Notes: a model not told the origin generated them from the sequence alone. Shown: positions 15,381-25,325, counted from the first letter of the stretch. The stretch is DNA of 40,254 nt from Cyanobacteria bacterium UBA1221 (GCA_002309425.1 DBXD01000005.1:24605-64858), one strand, 5' to 3'. Numbers and translations are program-made.

Positions 15381-17094
15381 TTTTTATCTTCCTTACAATA
15401 TCACAATTATAATAATTTGTTACCTTTTTAAACTCTCTATCCGTTCTGCCTATACGATTTTCTTTATACAACGTTGATTCACTGTTCAGATTCAGTTCTC
15501 TTTCGACATTTACTAATGTTAAATGCGATATTGGGCTATCTGCTATTCTTATTTTTGTACCGTTTAAAACAGCCATTGCCCAAAACCAGACATCATCATT
15601 ATGCGGACACAAATTTAAGAACAACTTTCTTTCCGTAACATCTTTGTATAAACTGTTTACCGGATAAAGTATCCCTCCGACACCGAGCGGGAAATTTGAA
15701 TAGGATGCCTGCTGTTCCGCTTTATCGGTCCATTTTTTATATGGTAACACAGAGTACGAATTTTCCGATGTTGAAACAAATTTCATATTCAGGTGTTTAT
15801 GCACAATTATATCTTTCGGATATTTTTTATGGGTTTCAACCAGAAATTTTAGCCAATCCTCTTCATAAAAGATGTCATCATCTGCCGTTACTATGGTCTT
15901 ATTCGGAAATTCATTCAGGGCAGGGACAAGTTTCGTAAAAGAACGGATATCTTCCACAAAATGAATTTCCAATCCGAAATCTTTAAATTGCAATACATTA
16001 TCGGGAATATCCTTTTCACCGTTAGGGAACTTCTCTTTTCCCAAATAAAGAATCACTTTTTCAGGTTTTAAGCTTTGAGTCAAGAGTGAGTATATCGTAT
16101 AATTAATATCATACATTCTGTCCGGAACAGATGTCAATGATACAATTACACCATCAAAGACTTCTCTTGTATCATGTTTCTTGTTATTTATAAAATCATT
16201 TATTTTTTTCAGTTGTTCTTTTTTATTGATACGTTTTATATTCGGATACAAATTAAAACAGTTTATCGCAGTCTTAAAATAAATTCGCCTTAAAAACTTT
16301 TTAAATTGCAAAAATAAAGTCTTAAATAGCGACACAATGTTAAATAGAGTATTTTTTATGACGAAAAACATAAATGGAATTATTATTTTCCAAAAATATC
16401 TTTTGTAAAGGGTTTTATGACTTTCAATAATCTTTTTTCGGATTTTGATATAATTTAAAAATTTTACCGCACGAGAAGTCCTGGCATCAAGTATTTTTCT
16501 GTATTTAAAAAATATTTTATCTATTTTATAAGGTTTTAACCCGGTTTCTAATAGCGTAATCCAAAATTCCCAATCCTCACAACCCTGTTTCATTATTGGT
16601 TTATACCCGCCAACTTTTACCCAGTCAGATTTTCTGTACATCGCAGAATTAAAAATTCTGTTTTGAGTAAGCATATTAGGAATTGTCGGATTGTCCAGTT
16701 TAAATTCCCCGGATTTTTCGCCAAAAAATTCTGCCCTGCAATAAACTATACCTGTTTCTTTGTCACTATCCAAAATTTCAGCAGCTTCCTTGAGATAAGA
16801 ATTGGTAATCACATCATCTGCATCAAGAGGCATTATATACAAGCCTTCTGCATCTTTTATCGCATTGTTTCTTGCCGCACAAACACCTTGATTTTCCTGA
16901 TTTATAAATTTTATCTGAAGCTCGGGAAATTTTTCTATTACCGATTGTATTTTTTCTGTTGCACCATAATTTGTCGAACCGTCATTAATTACAACGACCT
17001 CAAAATCCGCAAAATCCCCTAAAAGAGATTTTAGAGCATCTTCAAGATAATCTTCCTGATTAAAAGTAGGTATAATGACAGATACTTTTGGCAT
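15373..17094 (-). CDS. Two-domain glycosyltransferase: GT2 plus a second GT-A-like domain
   Basis: Residues 1 to about 220 form a family 2 domain (MPKVSVIIPTFNQEDYL, VVINDGSTNYG, ADDVITNSYL, and a later GCEDWEFW acceptor-side motif). A Lys/Phe-rich basic stretch (about 220-290) looks membrane-peripheral. From about 308 a second domain begins (VIVSLTSVPDRMYDINYTIY) with IVTADDDIFYEEDWL as a DxD-type metal site and HNDDVWFWA near the end, a pattern I know from capsule clusters but cannot name. It begins nine bases after the leuS stop, with only a weak GAAGTGA site, and overlaps the next gene by eight bases. It is therefore probably expressed with leuS. Confidence 0.8.
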   Translation of the reverse strand: MPKVSVIIPTFNQEDYLEDALKSLLGDFADFEVVVINDGSTNYGATEKIQSVIEKFPELQIKFINQENQGVCAARNNAIKDAEGLYIMPLDADDVITNSYLKEAAEILDSDKETGIVYCRAEFFGEKSGEFKLDNPTIPNMLTQNRIFNSAMYRKSDWVKVGGYKPIMKQGCEDWEFWITLLETGLKPYKIDKIFFKYRKILDARTSRAVKFLNYIKIRKKIIESHKTLYKRYFWKIIIPFMFFVIKNTLFNIVSLFKTLFLQFKKFLRRIYFKTAINCFNLYPNIKRINKKEQLKKINDFINNKKHDTREVFDGVIVSLTSVPDRMYDINYTIYSLLTQSLKPEKVILYLGKEKFPNGEKDIPDNVLQFKDFGLEIHFVEDIRSFTKLVPALNEFPNKTIVTADDDIFYEEDWLKFLVETHKKYPKDIIVHKHLNMKFVSTSENSYSVLPYKKWTDKAEQQASYSNFPLGVGGILYPVNSLYKDVTERKLFLNLCPHNDDVWFWAMAVLNGTKIRIADSPISHLTLVNVERELNLNSESTLYKENRIGRTDREFKKVTNYYNCDIVRKIKNE

Positions 17095-17103
17095 ATTAAT
17101 TTA

Positions 17104-19590
17104 TCACTTCACAACAACATTGACCAATTTTTTCGGGACAACGATTGTTTTTATTATCGTTTTTCCGTCAGTCAAGGCTTTTATCTTCTCACTTTTTAGG
17201 GCGACTTCTTTCATCTTATCTTGGCTTAATCCTTCATCTACTTCTATTTTATCCTTAACTTTTCCGTTGATTTGGACAACAAGAGTGATTGAACTTGATT
17301 TTGCGAGGTTTTCATCCCACTTGCACCAAGCCTGATCATGGATTGAACCTTCACCACCCAATTCATGCCATGCTTCTTCTGTCAGATGAACCGCAACAGG
17401 CGACATCAATTTCATCAAAGAAACTATTGCAAAACTCAGAATAAGTTTATCCTCGTCATCCAAAGACGGCTTCCGGCCTTGCCAATCGTATATTGCATTA
17501 GTCAGTTCTCTGTATTTAGAAATTACGGTATTGAACTGGAAATCGTTTGAAATATCATTCGTAATTCCTTTTACAGACATATGAACGAAACGCAGCAAGT
17601 CATCATTCTCTTTTTTCTTTAAATCGCCCGCTTTTATTTCGGGAATATTTAAAGAAATATTATTTGCATTTGTTGAAATCAATCTCCAAACTCTGTTCAG
17701 GAATTTGTAGCAGCCCTCAACTCCTGCATCAGACCAGTCAAAATCTCTTGCCGGCGGAGAGTCTGAAAGAATAAATAACCTTGCGGTATCTGCTCCGTAA
17801 TTTTCAAAAATTTCATCAGGATCGACCGTATTACCCTTGGATTTAGACATTTTTGAACCGTCTTTTAATACCATTCCCTGAGTTAAAAGATTTTTAAACG
17901 GTTCATCAAAATCAAGCAGCCCGCAATCTCTCAGAGCTTTTGTGAAAAATCTTGAATACAGCAAGTGAAGAATCGCATGTTCAATACCTCCGACATACTG
18001 ATCAACAGGCAGCCAGTGATTTACTTTGTCTTTATTAAAACATTCTTTATCGTTACGTGCATCTGCATACCTTAAATAATACCAACTCGAACAGATAAAT
18101 GTATCCATTGTATCCATTTCTCTGGTTGCATGCCCGCCGCATACAGGGCAAACCGTATCTTTAAATGTCGGAGAAGTTGTTATAGGAGATTTGCCGACAA
18201 CAGAGAAATCTACATCTTTCGGAAGCATTACGGGCAACTGATCTTCAGGTACGGGTTGTATTCCGCACTTATCGCAATATACAACAGGAATAGGTGCGCC
18301 CCAATATCTTTGACGTGAAATTAGCCAATCACGAAGTCTGTATTGGATTTTGAATTCGCCAAAGCCCTCTCTTGCCGCTTTTTCCGTAATAGCTTTTTTG
18401 GCTTCCGTATTTTTCATCCCGTTAAATTCACCTGAATTTACAAGGATACCTTCTTCCGTGTATGCTTCATTTTCACAATTTGAAGGATTCTGTGTATTTT
18501 GTATAACCACCTTCATTGGTAAATTATATTTTTTAGCAAAGTCAAAGTCCCTTGTATCGTGTGTCGGAACGGCCATAACAGCACCGGTTCCGTATTCTAC
18601 AAGAGCATAATCAGCAGTCCAGAGCGGAAATTCTTCCCCGTTAAACGGATTTATACAATGCGTACCCAACGGAACACCGGTTTTTGTCCTGTCTGTCGAA
18701 AGTCTTTCTATTTCAGACATTTTACGGGCATTTGCACGATATGCTTCAACTTCTTCCCTGTATTCGGGAGTTGTAAGTTTTTCTATGTCTTTGTATTCAG
18801 GAGCAACAACAAGATATGTAATACCATAGACGGTATCGGGTCTTGTCGTATACACGGGAACTTCCATTCCGGGAATTTCTTTAACCTTAAATTTGATAAT
18901 TGCACCGTGCGATTTACCAATCCAGTTTGCCTGCATTATTTTAACGTTATCGCCCCAGCCCGGAAGTTTATCCAAATCTTCTAACAATACGTCTGCATAG
19001 TCAGTAATTTTCAAAAACCATTGAGAAAGATATTTTTTCTCAACGACGCTGTCGCATCTCCAGCATTTGCCGTCAATTACCTGTTCGTTTGCCAACACCG
19101 TACCGCAATCATTACACCAATTTACGGCCGCTTCTTTCTTATATGCCAGACCTTTTTTGTATAACTGTAAAAACAACCATTGTGTCCATTTGTAATATTC
19201 TGGTTTGCAGGTTGCGACTTCTCTGTCCCAATCGTAAGAGAGTCCGAGCATTTTTAATTGCTTTGTCATATATGCGATATTCTCGTCAGTCCAGGTTTCG
19301 GGGTTTGCCCCGTGCTTCATAGCGGCATTTTCAGCAGGTAAACCAAAACTATCCCAACCTATCGGGTGGAGAACATTATACCCCTGAGCCTTTTTAAAAC
19401 GGGCAATTACATCAGTAATCGTATAATTTCTGACATGCCCCATATGCAATTTGCCTGAAGGATACGGGAACATTGACAGCGCATAATATTTAGGTCTGTC
19501 ACTGTCGTCCGGAGTTTTAAAAGCCCCTGTTTCTTCCCATACTTTTTGCCATTTTTTCTCTATTTCCTGCGGAAAATACGCTTCTTTCAT
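17104..19590 (-). CDS. leuS: Leucine--tRNA ligase
   Basis: This class Ia synthetase of 828 residues charges tRNA-Leu. The HIGH-type motif HMGH is at 49-52 (PYPSGKLHMGHVRNY) and the KMSKS loop near residue 580 (KDGSKMSKSKGNTVDPDEIF). A CNDC..CWRC zinc set follows the first Rossmann half. The editing domain carries VYTTRPDTVYG and the TGAVMAVPTHDTRD segment. The C-terminal domain ends normally. GAGG stands upstream of the ATG. Two glycosyltransferase genes lie upstream (90 bases away) and three downstream (nine bases away) on the same strand, so this essential gene is embedded in a polysaccharide operon. No T-box is seen in the 90-base upstream gap. Confidence 0.97.
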   Translation of the reverse strand: MKEAYFPQEIEKKWQKVWEETGAFKTPDDSDRPKYYALSMFPYPSGKLHMGHVRNYTITDVIARFKKAQGYNVLHPIGWDSFGLPAENAAMKHGANPETWTDENIAYMTKQLKMLGLSYDWDREVATCKPEYYKWTQWLFLQLYKKGLAYKKEAAVNWCNDCGTVLANEQVIDGKCWRCDSVVEKKYLSQWFLKITDYADVLLEDLDKLPGWGDNVKIMQANWIGKSHGAIIKFKVKEIPGMEVPVYTTRPDTVYGITYLVVAPEYKDIEKLTTPEYREEVEAYRANARKMSEIERLSTDRTKTGVPLGTHCINPFNGEEFPLWTADYALVEYGTGAVMAVPTHDTRDFDFAKKYNLPMKVVIQNTQNPSNCENEAYTEEGILVNSGEFNGMKNTEAKKAITEKAAREGFGEFKIQYRLRDWLISRQRYWGAPIPVVYCDKCGIQPVPEDQLPVMLPKDVDFSVVGKSPITTSPTFKDTVCPVCGGHATREMDTMDTFICSSWYYLRYADARNDKECFNKDKVNHWLPVDQYVGGIEHAILHLLYSRFFTKALRDCGLLDFDEPFKNLLTQGMVLKDGSKMSKSKGNTVDPDEIFENYGADTARLFILSDSPPARDFDWSDAGVEGCYKFLNRVWRLISTNANNISLNIPEIKAGDLKKKENDDLLRFVHMSVKGITNDISNDFQFNTVISKYRELTNAIYDWQGRKPSLDDEDKLILSFAIVSLMKLMSPVAVHLTEEAWHELGGEGSIHDQAWCKWDENLAKSSSITLVVQINGKVKDKIEVDEGLSQDKMKEVALKSEKIKALTDGKTIIKTIVVPKKLVNVVVK

Positions 19591-19680
19591 TCTTATTTAT
19601 TCCTCACAATTTCAGTATTTTTGTTTTGAATAAGTAAAGATTACCATAAAGACAAGCTATTGTAAATTAAAGATATCCGA

Positions 19681-20778
19681 TTAATTCAGTACAGAATTTT
19701 TGTTATTTTCCTCTGAAAAATTTCTTCTTATTTTTAACTTGAGGCCAAATAATCTTATTATTTTATGATTGCCCTGATTTCTTAAAGAGAACATTTTTTG
19801 TAATAAATTCAAAGAATTTGTCATATGTCTGTAAAATTTATCCGGACGTTTTATTAAAAGTTCAAAATTATAGCGTTCATACCAACCAAAATCAGACAAG
19901 TCTACCTCTCCGGTTTCATATGCTTTCAGAAAGATTTCTCTAAACTGTTTCAATTTTCTTTTTTTAGATTTATTATCAAGTTTTGTATAATTAAACAAGT
20001 AATTGTAAAATTTAAATTTATTATATACCTGTATATATTGCTTTCTTTTTTCACTATCATTTTTTATCAGATTATAAATATACTCATATTCTGCGCATAT
20101 CCATTCATATCCGTTAGTATTATTTGTGCTGTTGTTTTTAAAATATCTGTAATGATAAAAAGGTAAATCAATAAAATACACAGTATCGGCATATATACAG
20201 GTTTGAAACCAAAATCCCTGATCCTGATATCTTGCACCCGGAGTTTCGTTGTATCGGATATTGTTATTTCTTATAAACTCAGTTTTGTATATCCCTGCCC
20301 AAGTGTTCATGTGAATGTTATTAAATACTAAATTTTTATTTTTTACTTTTAGTACACGATTGTAGTATTCATTAGTCCAGCCCAATTTTATTTCGATTTG
20401 CTCTAAATCTTCGCTAAACTTATAATAATTTGCCTTAACAAAATCAGACTTGGTTTCAACTGCCTTGTTATAAAGTTTTTCATACATATCAAGTTCAACA
20501 TAATCATCAGGTTCAACAATACCTATATATTCCCCTGTCACATTGTTTATTCCGGTATTCATTGCCTGCCCGTAGCCGCCGTTTTCTTTGTTGATAATTT
20601 TTATTCTTTTATCTGTTGCGGCATATTTCTCTAAAATGGCAAGTGACTTGTCAGTTGAACCGTCATTTACGCATATAATTTCGATATCGTTTAATGTCTG
20701 GTTTACTACGCTATTCAAACATTCTTCCAAATAGTTTTCCACATTATAAATTGGTATAATTACAGATACTTTTGGCAT
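19681..20778 (-). CDS. GT2 glycosyltransferase
   Basis: A 365-residue family 2 transferase of the EpsJ/WcaA-like kind: MPKVSVIIPIYNVENYLEEC, IEIICVNDGSTDKS, NKENGGYGQAMNTGI, and the metal-binding VEPDDYVELDMY. An acceptor-side region contains ARYQDQGFWFQT. Near residue 323 comes the short basic module LLQKMFSLRNQG...GLKLKIRR, shared with other glycosyltransferases in this window. A strong GGGGAG lies upstream of the ATG, and the gene follows the GT2-GT8 gene by 23 bases. Its role is addition of one sugar in a surface polymer; the sugar is unknown. Confidence 0.88.
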   Translation of the reverse strand: MPKVSVIIPIYNVENYLEECLNSVVNQTLNDIEIICVNDGSTDKSLAILEKYAATDKRIKIINKENGGYGQAMNTGINNVTGEYIGIVEPDDYVELDMYEKLYNKAVETKSDFVKANYYKFSEDLEQIEIKLGWTNEYYNRVLKVKNKNLVFNNIHMNTWAGIYKTEFIRNNNIRYNETPGARYQDQGFWFQTCIYADTVYFIDLPFYHYRYFKNNSTNNTNGYEWICAEYEYIYNLIKNDSEKRKQYIQVYNKFKFYNYLFNYTKLDNKSKKRKLKQFREIFLKAYETGEVDLSDFGWYERYNFELLIKRPDKFYRHMTNSLNLLQKMFSLRNQGNHKIIRLFGLKLKIRRNFSEENNKNSVLN

Positions 20779-20801
20779 TTCTACTCCCCGAATATTTTTA
20801 T

Positions 20802-22940
20802 TTAATTCACCTTTTTAAGTTCATCTTCCTGCTCTTGAGAATCCTTTGGAGCGGGCAGAGGCCGGCGATATATTTTTAACCCAAGCAAGAAGAGTTCCTC
20901 TCTTCTCCAATCGAATTTTTTACACAAAAACTTTGCGCGCAGTTCGTTTAGTTTGTATTTTTCTATATCCTTTTTGAAGCCTGTTAAATTTAAATACTTT
21001 TGGTATTCTTTCCTTAAAGGATGCATTGAAGAAGTTTTCCAGGGTTTATAAATTCCGGTAAAGTGTAATATTCCGGGGTTTAACGCTGCTTCTAATTCTT
21101 CATGGTCAGTATAATAGTGATTTGGCCACCATTTCACGTAGGCGGGTGTATTAACATTCCAACGCAACGGCAAAAACTTACACTTGCCGTTCAATACTCC
21201 GTTTAAAATATCCTGATCCTGCATTGTAATTTTTTCTTTATTTCTGCGGTAATAATCAACAGATGCATCAATTAAACTGATTTCTCTTATTCTGTCTAAG
21301 TTGAAAATAATCATGCCGGCATTGAAATAATTGTTTTTAGCCGGTAACCCCAACCTTTCGGTATTCAGACTGCTTAATTCATCTTCAACTGCACCTATAT
21401 AATAGTTACTTATATCGTAATTCCATAGTATAGAAATGTCGTCCTCCACAATCATATCGCAATCCAAATATATACATTTTTTTACTGAAGAGGGAAGGAC
21501 ATCGGCAAGAAATAAGCGGTAATATGTTGCATCACTAATCCACCCTCTGTTTAACGGGAATTGCGAAATATCATACTTGTTTACATCAATATACGTTATA
21601 TTAAAATCTCTCTTTGGGGCAAGACTATTCAGCTTTTCTTTGTTTTCTTCTTTTAATCCTTTTGTTAAAATGTAAAAATTAAAGAAGTTTTTACTTTTGG
21701 AATTAGCCAAAATAGATGTTAGTGTGACAGCACACTGTTGAACGTAATTGTCATCAATACAAAAAACAATATTGATATTAGTTTTGTTTGCTTCAATATC
21801 TTTATTTTTTGTAAAATATTTAGCCGACCCGAGTTTTACGTTTTTAATATTTATGAACTTTGCCTTGTTCTTGATTTTTAATTTTACACCGAGAATTGTT
21901 AATATCTTATGTACTTTTCCTTCGGAATTTTTTATTGAAAAGATATTTTGTAAAAAAGTATTTTTATTGTCTAATCGGCTGATAAAAGATTTGTAATTGC
22001 TGCTTTTAATATATGCTTTATATAAATGAGCGATTTTGCCGTCTAAAAACACAGGATTATCTTCCTTGCTTATATTATCACATATAAATTTTCTTATTTT
22101 TTTGTAAAGAGGTTCCTGATAATTTCTCGAAATTGTCTCCAGATGCCATTTTGAAAAAGTAACAAAATAACTTATGTATCCTGTTTTAAATATTTCATAA
22201 AGATTTCTTTTTTCCAGGTCACTTTTTAGTAAAGACATAGCTTTTATAAAAGCATCAGGTTCAGATTCTCTGTTCACAGACATTGAAGTGGAAACACTGT
22301 ACCTGTAAACATGTAAAGGTTCCTCTATTGTTGATATTCTGTCGGACAAAATAAGTGCCATATATGTAAAACTTGTATCTTCCGTATTTTTGTATCTCGG
22401 AAATCTTAAGTTATTATCAATTATAAGCGAACTTTTGTATAATTTATCCCATACCCATCCGACAAAAAGATGAAATATTGAATCTTTTACCTCAACACTG
22501 CTAAAAACATCTTTGTCAGGCAAATATTTTTTATTAATGGAATAATCCATAACCCGGTATTCGCCGGTTTGCGTATCATAATTTTTACCGCCGCAAACAC
22601 ATATATCCAAATTTAATGAGGTTGACTTGTTATACATTTTTTCAAGTGTTGTAACGTCAATAAAATCATCCGAATCCAGAAAAAATACATAGTCTGCCGT
22701 TATATATTTTAACCCGACATTCCTTGCATGCCCCAGTCCGCCGTTTTCCTGATGTATAACTTTTATTCTGTTATCTTTATATGCATATTCATCCAAAATT
22801 GCAGGACAACTATCTGTTGAACCATCATCAACACAGATAATCTCTATATCTTTTAATGTTTGGTTAATTACACTATCCAGACATTCCCTTAAATACTTTT
22901 CAACATTATAAACCGGTATAATTACACTTACTTTCGGCAT
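20802..22940 (-). CDS. Bifunctional GT2-GT8 glycosyltransferase
   Basis: Residues 1 to about 230 are a family 2 domain (MPKVSVIIPVYNVEKYLREC, VDDGSTDS, ENGGLGHARNVGL, LDSDDFIDV). The short module FSIKNSEG...GVKLKIKNK lies near 327-360. From about 386 a family 8 domain follows (INIVFCIDDNYVQQCAVTL) with the DxD metal site YLDCDMIVEDD, NAGMIIFNL and the nucleotide-contacting HFTGIYKPW; GT8 enzymes usually use UDP-glucose or UDP-galactose and retain configuration. The protein could add two consecutive sugars. ATG 22940 is preferred because AGGGA lies just upstream; a TTG 27 bases earlier is possible. It heads the minus-strand glycosyltransferase cluster. The 216 bases before it hold no gene I can see. 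Confidence 0.87.
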   Translation of the reverse strand: MPKVSVIIPVYNVEKYLRECLDSVINQTLKDIEIICVDDGSTDSCPAILDEYAYKDNRIKVIHQENGGLGHARNVGLKYITADYVFFLDSDDFIDVTTLEKMYNKSTSLNLDICVCGGKNYDTQTGEYRVMDYSINKKYLPDKDVFSSVEVKDSIFHLFVGWVWDKLYKSSLIIDNNLRFPRYKNTEDTSFTYMALILSDRISTIEEPLHVYRYSVSTSMSVNRESEPDAFIKAMSLLKSDLEKRNLYEIFKTGYISYFVTFSKWHLETISRNYQEPLYKKIRKFICDNISKEDNPVFLDGKIAHLYKAYIKSSNYKSFISRLDNKNTFLQNIFSIKNSEGKVHKILTILGVKLKIKNKAKFINIKNVKLGSAKYFTKNKDIEANKTNINIVFCIDDNYVQQCAVTLTSILANSKSKNFFNFYILTKGLKEENKEKLNSLAPKRDFNITYIDVNKYDISQFPLNRGWISDATYYRLFLADVLPSSVKKCIYLDCDMIVEDDISILWNYDISNYYIGAVEDELSSLNTERLGLPAKNNYFNAGMIIFNLDRIREISLIDASVDYYRRNKEKITMQDQDILNGVLNGKCKFLPLRWNVNTPAYVKWWPNHYYTDHEELEAALNPGILHFTGIYKPWKTSSMHPLRKEYQKYLNLTGFKKDIEKYKLNELRAKFLCKKFDWRREELFLLGLKIYRRPLPAPKDSQEQEDELKKVN

Positions 22941-23156
22941 ATCTTCCCTTTCAAATTCAAGCAACAATTTTATTTCAGTTATTAAAGAATAATCTTGCTA
23001 TTCGGCAGTTATATTTATAATTACATACCTGCCACTGCGTTTAGGTTAGCATAAACTTTTTCCTATTTCAAGCAGAAAAACGGGTATTTTTCACGTATAA
23101 ACCGTCGGTACAAGATAAAACGAAAGTCCATGTTATTCCACGCTAGAAGCACATCT

Positions 23157-23999
23157 CTACGCTACAGCATTCTCTAATTTCGCAACGCTGATTTTTCCGA
23201 ATTTAGCGGATAAATTATCTATCAGGTGAATAAAATACAATTCCGGCTCAACATCTTTTTCGTTCAGGTCTATAATTGCACCCCATTCGCTTCTCCCGTG
23301 GTGTGCCGCAATCATTTTTGCAACCGCTTTAAATCCCTCGTTCATACAAATTGCAAAACCGTACTGGGAATGGGTCAGCCATTCTTTTCTAAAACTTTCG
23401 TCATAATCAATTAATCCTGATTCCAAATCAATTGTATATTCAAAAATCTTTCCTATATCGTGCAGAATACATGCCGCAAAAATATTATCGGAATTAAATT
23501 TATACTCGCCCATTTCCATATTTACTTCCGCATACTGCAGGCACTCTAAAGTATGAACCATAAGCCCGCCGATATAGTTATGGTGCATAACCTTTGCCGC
23601 AGGGGCAATTTTTATCTTATCCTTATGCTCCATAAAATATCTCGTCAAAAATCCGTTAAGTTTTTCATCGTGAATTTTTTCAATATATTCCAAAAGCGCC
23701 TGATAATATTTTTCTCTTTCTTCTTCTTCCAACCCTGTTTTAGCCTCTTTTACAACCTGCAAAGTCGTAATCAGGCAATTATTAAACTTCTCGTTATATG
23801 ATGCGGTAATCAATTTCACAACATTTCCCGTACGGAATACCTTACTGTCATAGCGATTCAGGGTTTCTTCCCACAAGATACAATTCAATACGGATTCATC
23901 ATCCAGATTTTTTAATTGCAGTTTCCCCATCTTTGTACCGGCCTTTGTATCGCCGACAGTGAACGCTAAAACTTCGTATTCTGATTCAAGATTATACAT
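23157..23999 (-). CDS. YhaM-like OB-fold plus HD-domain nuclease/phosphohydrolase
   Basis: Residues about 1-90 form a nucleic-acid binding OB fold (YEVLAFTVGDTKAGTKMGKLQLKNLDD). From about 130 an HD domain follows, with HHNYIGGLMVHTLEC, the HD pair in ILHDIGKIFEY, THSQYG and AAHHGRSEWG as metal ligands. This order matches YhaM/CBF1, a 3'-5' exoribonuclease of Firmicutes, and related HD proteins. The length (280 aa) is slightly short of the ~310 usual for YhaM. It begins 15 bases after ilvC, so the two form a minus-strand operon, though no functional link is obvious. RNA or DNA turnover is the likely role. Confidence 0.82.
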   Translation of the reverse strand: MYNLESEYEVLAFTVGDTKAGTKMGKLQLKNLDDESVLNCILWEETLNRYDSKVFRTGNVVKLITASYNEKFNNCLITTLQVVKEAKTGLEEEEREKYYQALLEYIEKIHDEKLNGFLTRYFMEHKDKIKIAPAAKVMHHNYIGGLMVHTLECLQYAEVNMEMGEYKFNSDNIFAACILHDIGKIFEYTIDLESGLIDYDESFRKEWLTHSQYGFAICMNEGFKAVAKMIAAHHGRSEWGAIIDLNEKDVEPELYFIHLIDNLSAKFGKISVAKLENAVA

Positions 24000-24014
24000 A
24001 ACTCATTACCCCTG

Positions 24015-25040
24015 CTAATTTTTATTTCTGTCAATTATTCTGTTATCATTATTCCACTTAAAAGAAGAACGAATTTCTGCTCCGACTTTTTCAATCAAGT
24101 GCTCGGCATTTTCTTCTCTCAATTTGTTAAATTTATGGCATCCCGATTTCATTTCAGACATAAATTCATCCGCAAACGCACCTGACTGAATATCTTTCAG
24201 CAAATCTTTCATCGCCTTGCGAGATTGTTCCCCGATAACTTTCGGACCTCTTGTCATATCACCGTATTCGGCGGTATTTGAAATAGAATATCTCATATCA
24301 GCCAAACCACCCTGATTAATCAAATCCACCAGCAGCTTCATCTCGTGCAAAACTTCAAAATATGCCATATATGGCGAATATCCCGCTTCGACAAGAACTT
24401 CAAACCCCGTTTTTATAAGAGCGGAAACCCCTCCGCAAATTACAGCCTGTTCACCGAACAAGTCCGTTTCCGTTTCTTCTTTAAACGTTGTTTCAATAAT
24501 TCCGGCACGCCCTGCACCTATTGCAGATGCGTATGACAGTGCAACTTCTTTTGAATCACCGGACGAATCAGAATAAACCGCTATCAGACAGGGAACCCCC
24601 CGCCCGATTTGGTATTCGCTCCTTACGGTATGTCCCGGACCTTTCGGCGCAACCATTATTACGTTTACACCCTCAGGTGCAACTATTTTTTTATAATGAA
24701 TATTAAAGCCGTGAGAAAACATCAAATACTGTCCCGCTCTTAAATACGGCTGAATCTGTTTTTCATAAACTTCTGACTGAATTTCATCAGGGATAAGAAT
24801 CTGAACAATGTCTGCCCACTTGACGGCATCTTCAATCGTCATTGTTTTAAAACCGTAATCCCGGGCTTTAATATCTGATTTGCCGCCCAATCTGAGTCCC
24901 AATACGACATTACAGCCGCTGTCTTTAAGATTCGTTGACTGTCCGTAACCCTGAGAACCAAACCCAATAATCGCTATTTTTTTCGATTTAATTAAATCCT
25001 GATTAATATCTTTATCCAAAAAGATTTTAAGATTTTCCAT
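24015..25040 (-). CDS. ilvC: Ketol-acid reductoisomerase
   Basis: IlvC converts acetolactate to dihydroxyisovalerate, using NADPH and Mg2+, in valine/leucine/isoleucine synthesis. The N-terminal nucleotide fold has IAIIGFGSQGYGQSTNLKDSG and the LRLGGKS cofactor loop. The knotted C-terminal domain has EEETETDLFGEQAVICGG, LIKTGFEVLVEAGYSPYMAYFE and HEMKLLVDLI with the metal-binding acids. At 341 residues it is the short class I form. GAGG lies nine bases before the ATG. No other branched-chain genes and no leucine/valine attenuator are nearby, so the gene stands apart from its pathway. Transcription likely starts at the promoter at 25066-25094. Confidence 0.97.
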   Translation of the reverse strand: MENLKIFLDKDINQDLIKSKKIAIIGFGSQGYGQSTNLKDSGCNVVLGLRLGGKSDIKARDYGFKTMTIEDAVKWADIVQILIPDEIQSEVYEKQIQPYLRAGQYLMFSHGFNIHYKKIVAPEGVNVIMVAPKGPGHTVRSEYQIGRGVPCLIAVYSDSSGDSKEVALSYASAIGAGRAGIIETTFKEETETDLFGEQAVICGGVSALIKTGFEVLVEAGYSPYMAYFEVLHEMKLLVDLINQGGLADMRYSISNTAEYGDMTRGPKVIGEQSRKAMKDLLKDIQSGAFADEFMSEMKSGCHKFNKLREENAEHLIEKVGAEIRSSFKWNNDNRIIDRNKN

Positions 25041-25065
25041 AACAAAGCCTCACATATCTGAGAAA

Positions 25066-25094
25066 ATGCTACCACGAACAATAATAACCGTCAA
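25066..25094 (-). promoter_or_regulatory. ilvC promoter
   Basis: On the minus strand TTGACG (25089-25094) and TAGCAT (25066-25071) are spaced by 17 bases, giving a short leader before ATG 25040. It begins 16 bases after the stop of the XRE gene. Confidence 0.65.
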
Positions 25095-25109
25095 ACCTCG
25101 CAAGTATAT

Positions 25110-25325
25110 TTATACATTTTTTGTCAGTTCATCAACATCAACTTCCAAGGCACGGGCAATATCAATAACTTTGAGAATTGTCGGATTTTGTCTTGCCGTT
25201 TCTATCATACTTATAGTAGTTCTTGAAGTATTAACAAGCTCAGCCAATCGCTCTTGCGAAACAGCTTTTTTTATTCTCGCAAACTTAATATTTAATCCCA
25301 AAGTTTTGAGTCTTTGTTTCACCAT
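25110..25325 (-). CDS. XRE-family (helix-turn-helix) transcriptional regulator, 71 aa
   Basis: A single Cro/CI-type HTH domain fills the protein: LGLNIKFARIKKAVSQERLAEL, then NTSRTTISMIETARQNPTI as the turn and recognition helix, ending DIARALEVDVDELTK. There is no extra effector domain, as in small SinR/phage-like repressors. The ATG is eight bases behind a TATAAA with no Shine-Dalgarno site. The gene is divergent from a strong rightward promoter, and 9-bp direct repeats lie in the shared control region, so it probably regulates itself and the downstream leader and glycosyltransferase genes. It may instead be a remnant of a mobile element; no integrase or toxin is seen. Confidence 0.88.
   Translation of the reverse strand: MVKQRLKTLGLNIKFARIKKAVSQERLAELVNTSRTTISMIETARQNPTILKVIDIARALEVDVDELTKNV

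Noticed and set aside
18559..18984. Long open frames on the plus strand opposite leuS.
   Set aside because: They follow the codon pattern of leuS in reverse, have no ribosome sites and no recognisable protein.
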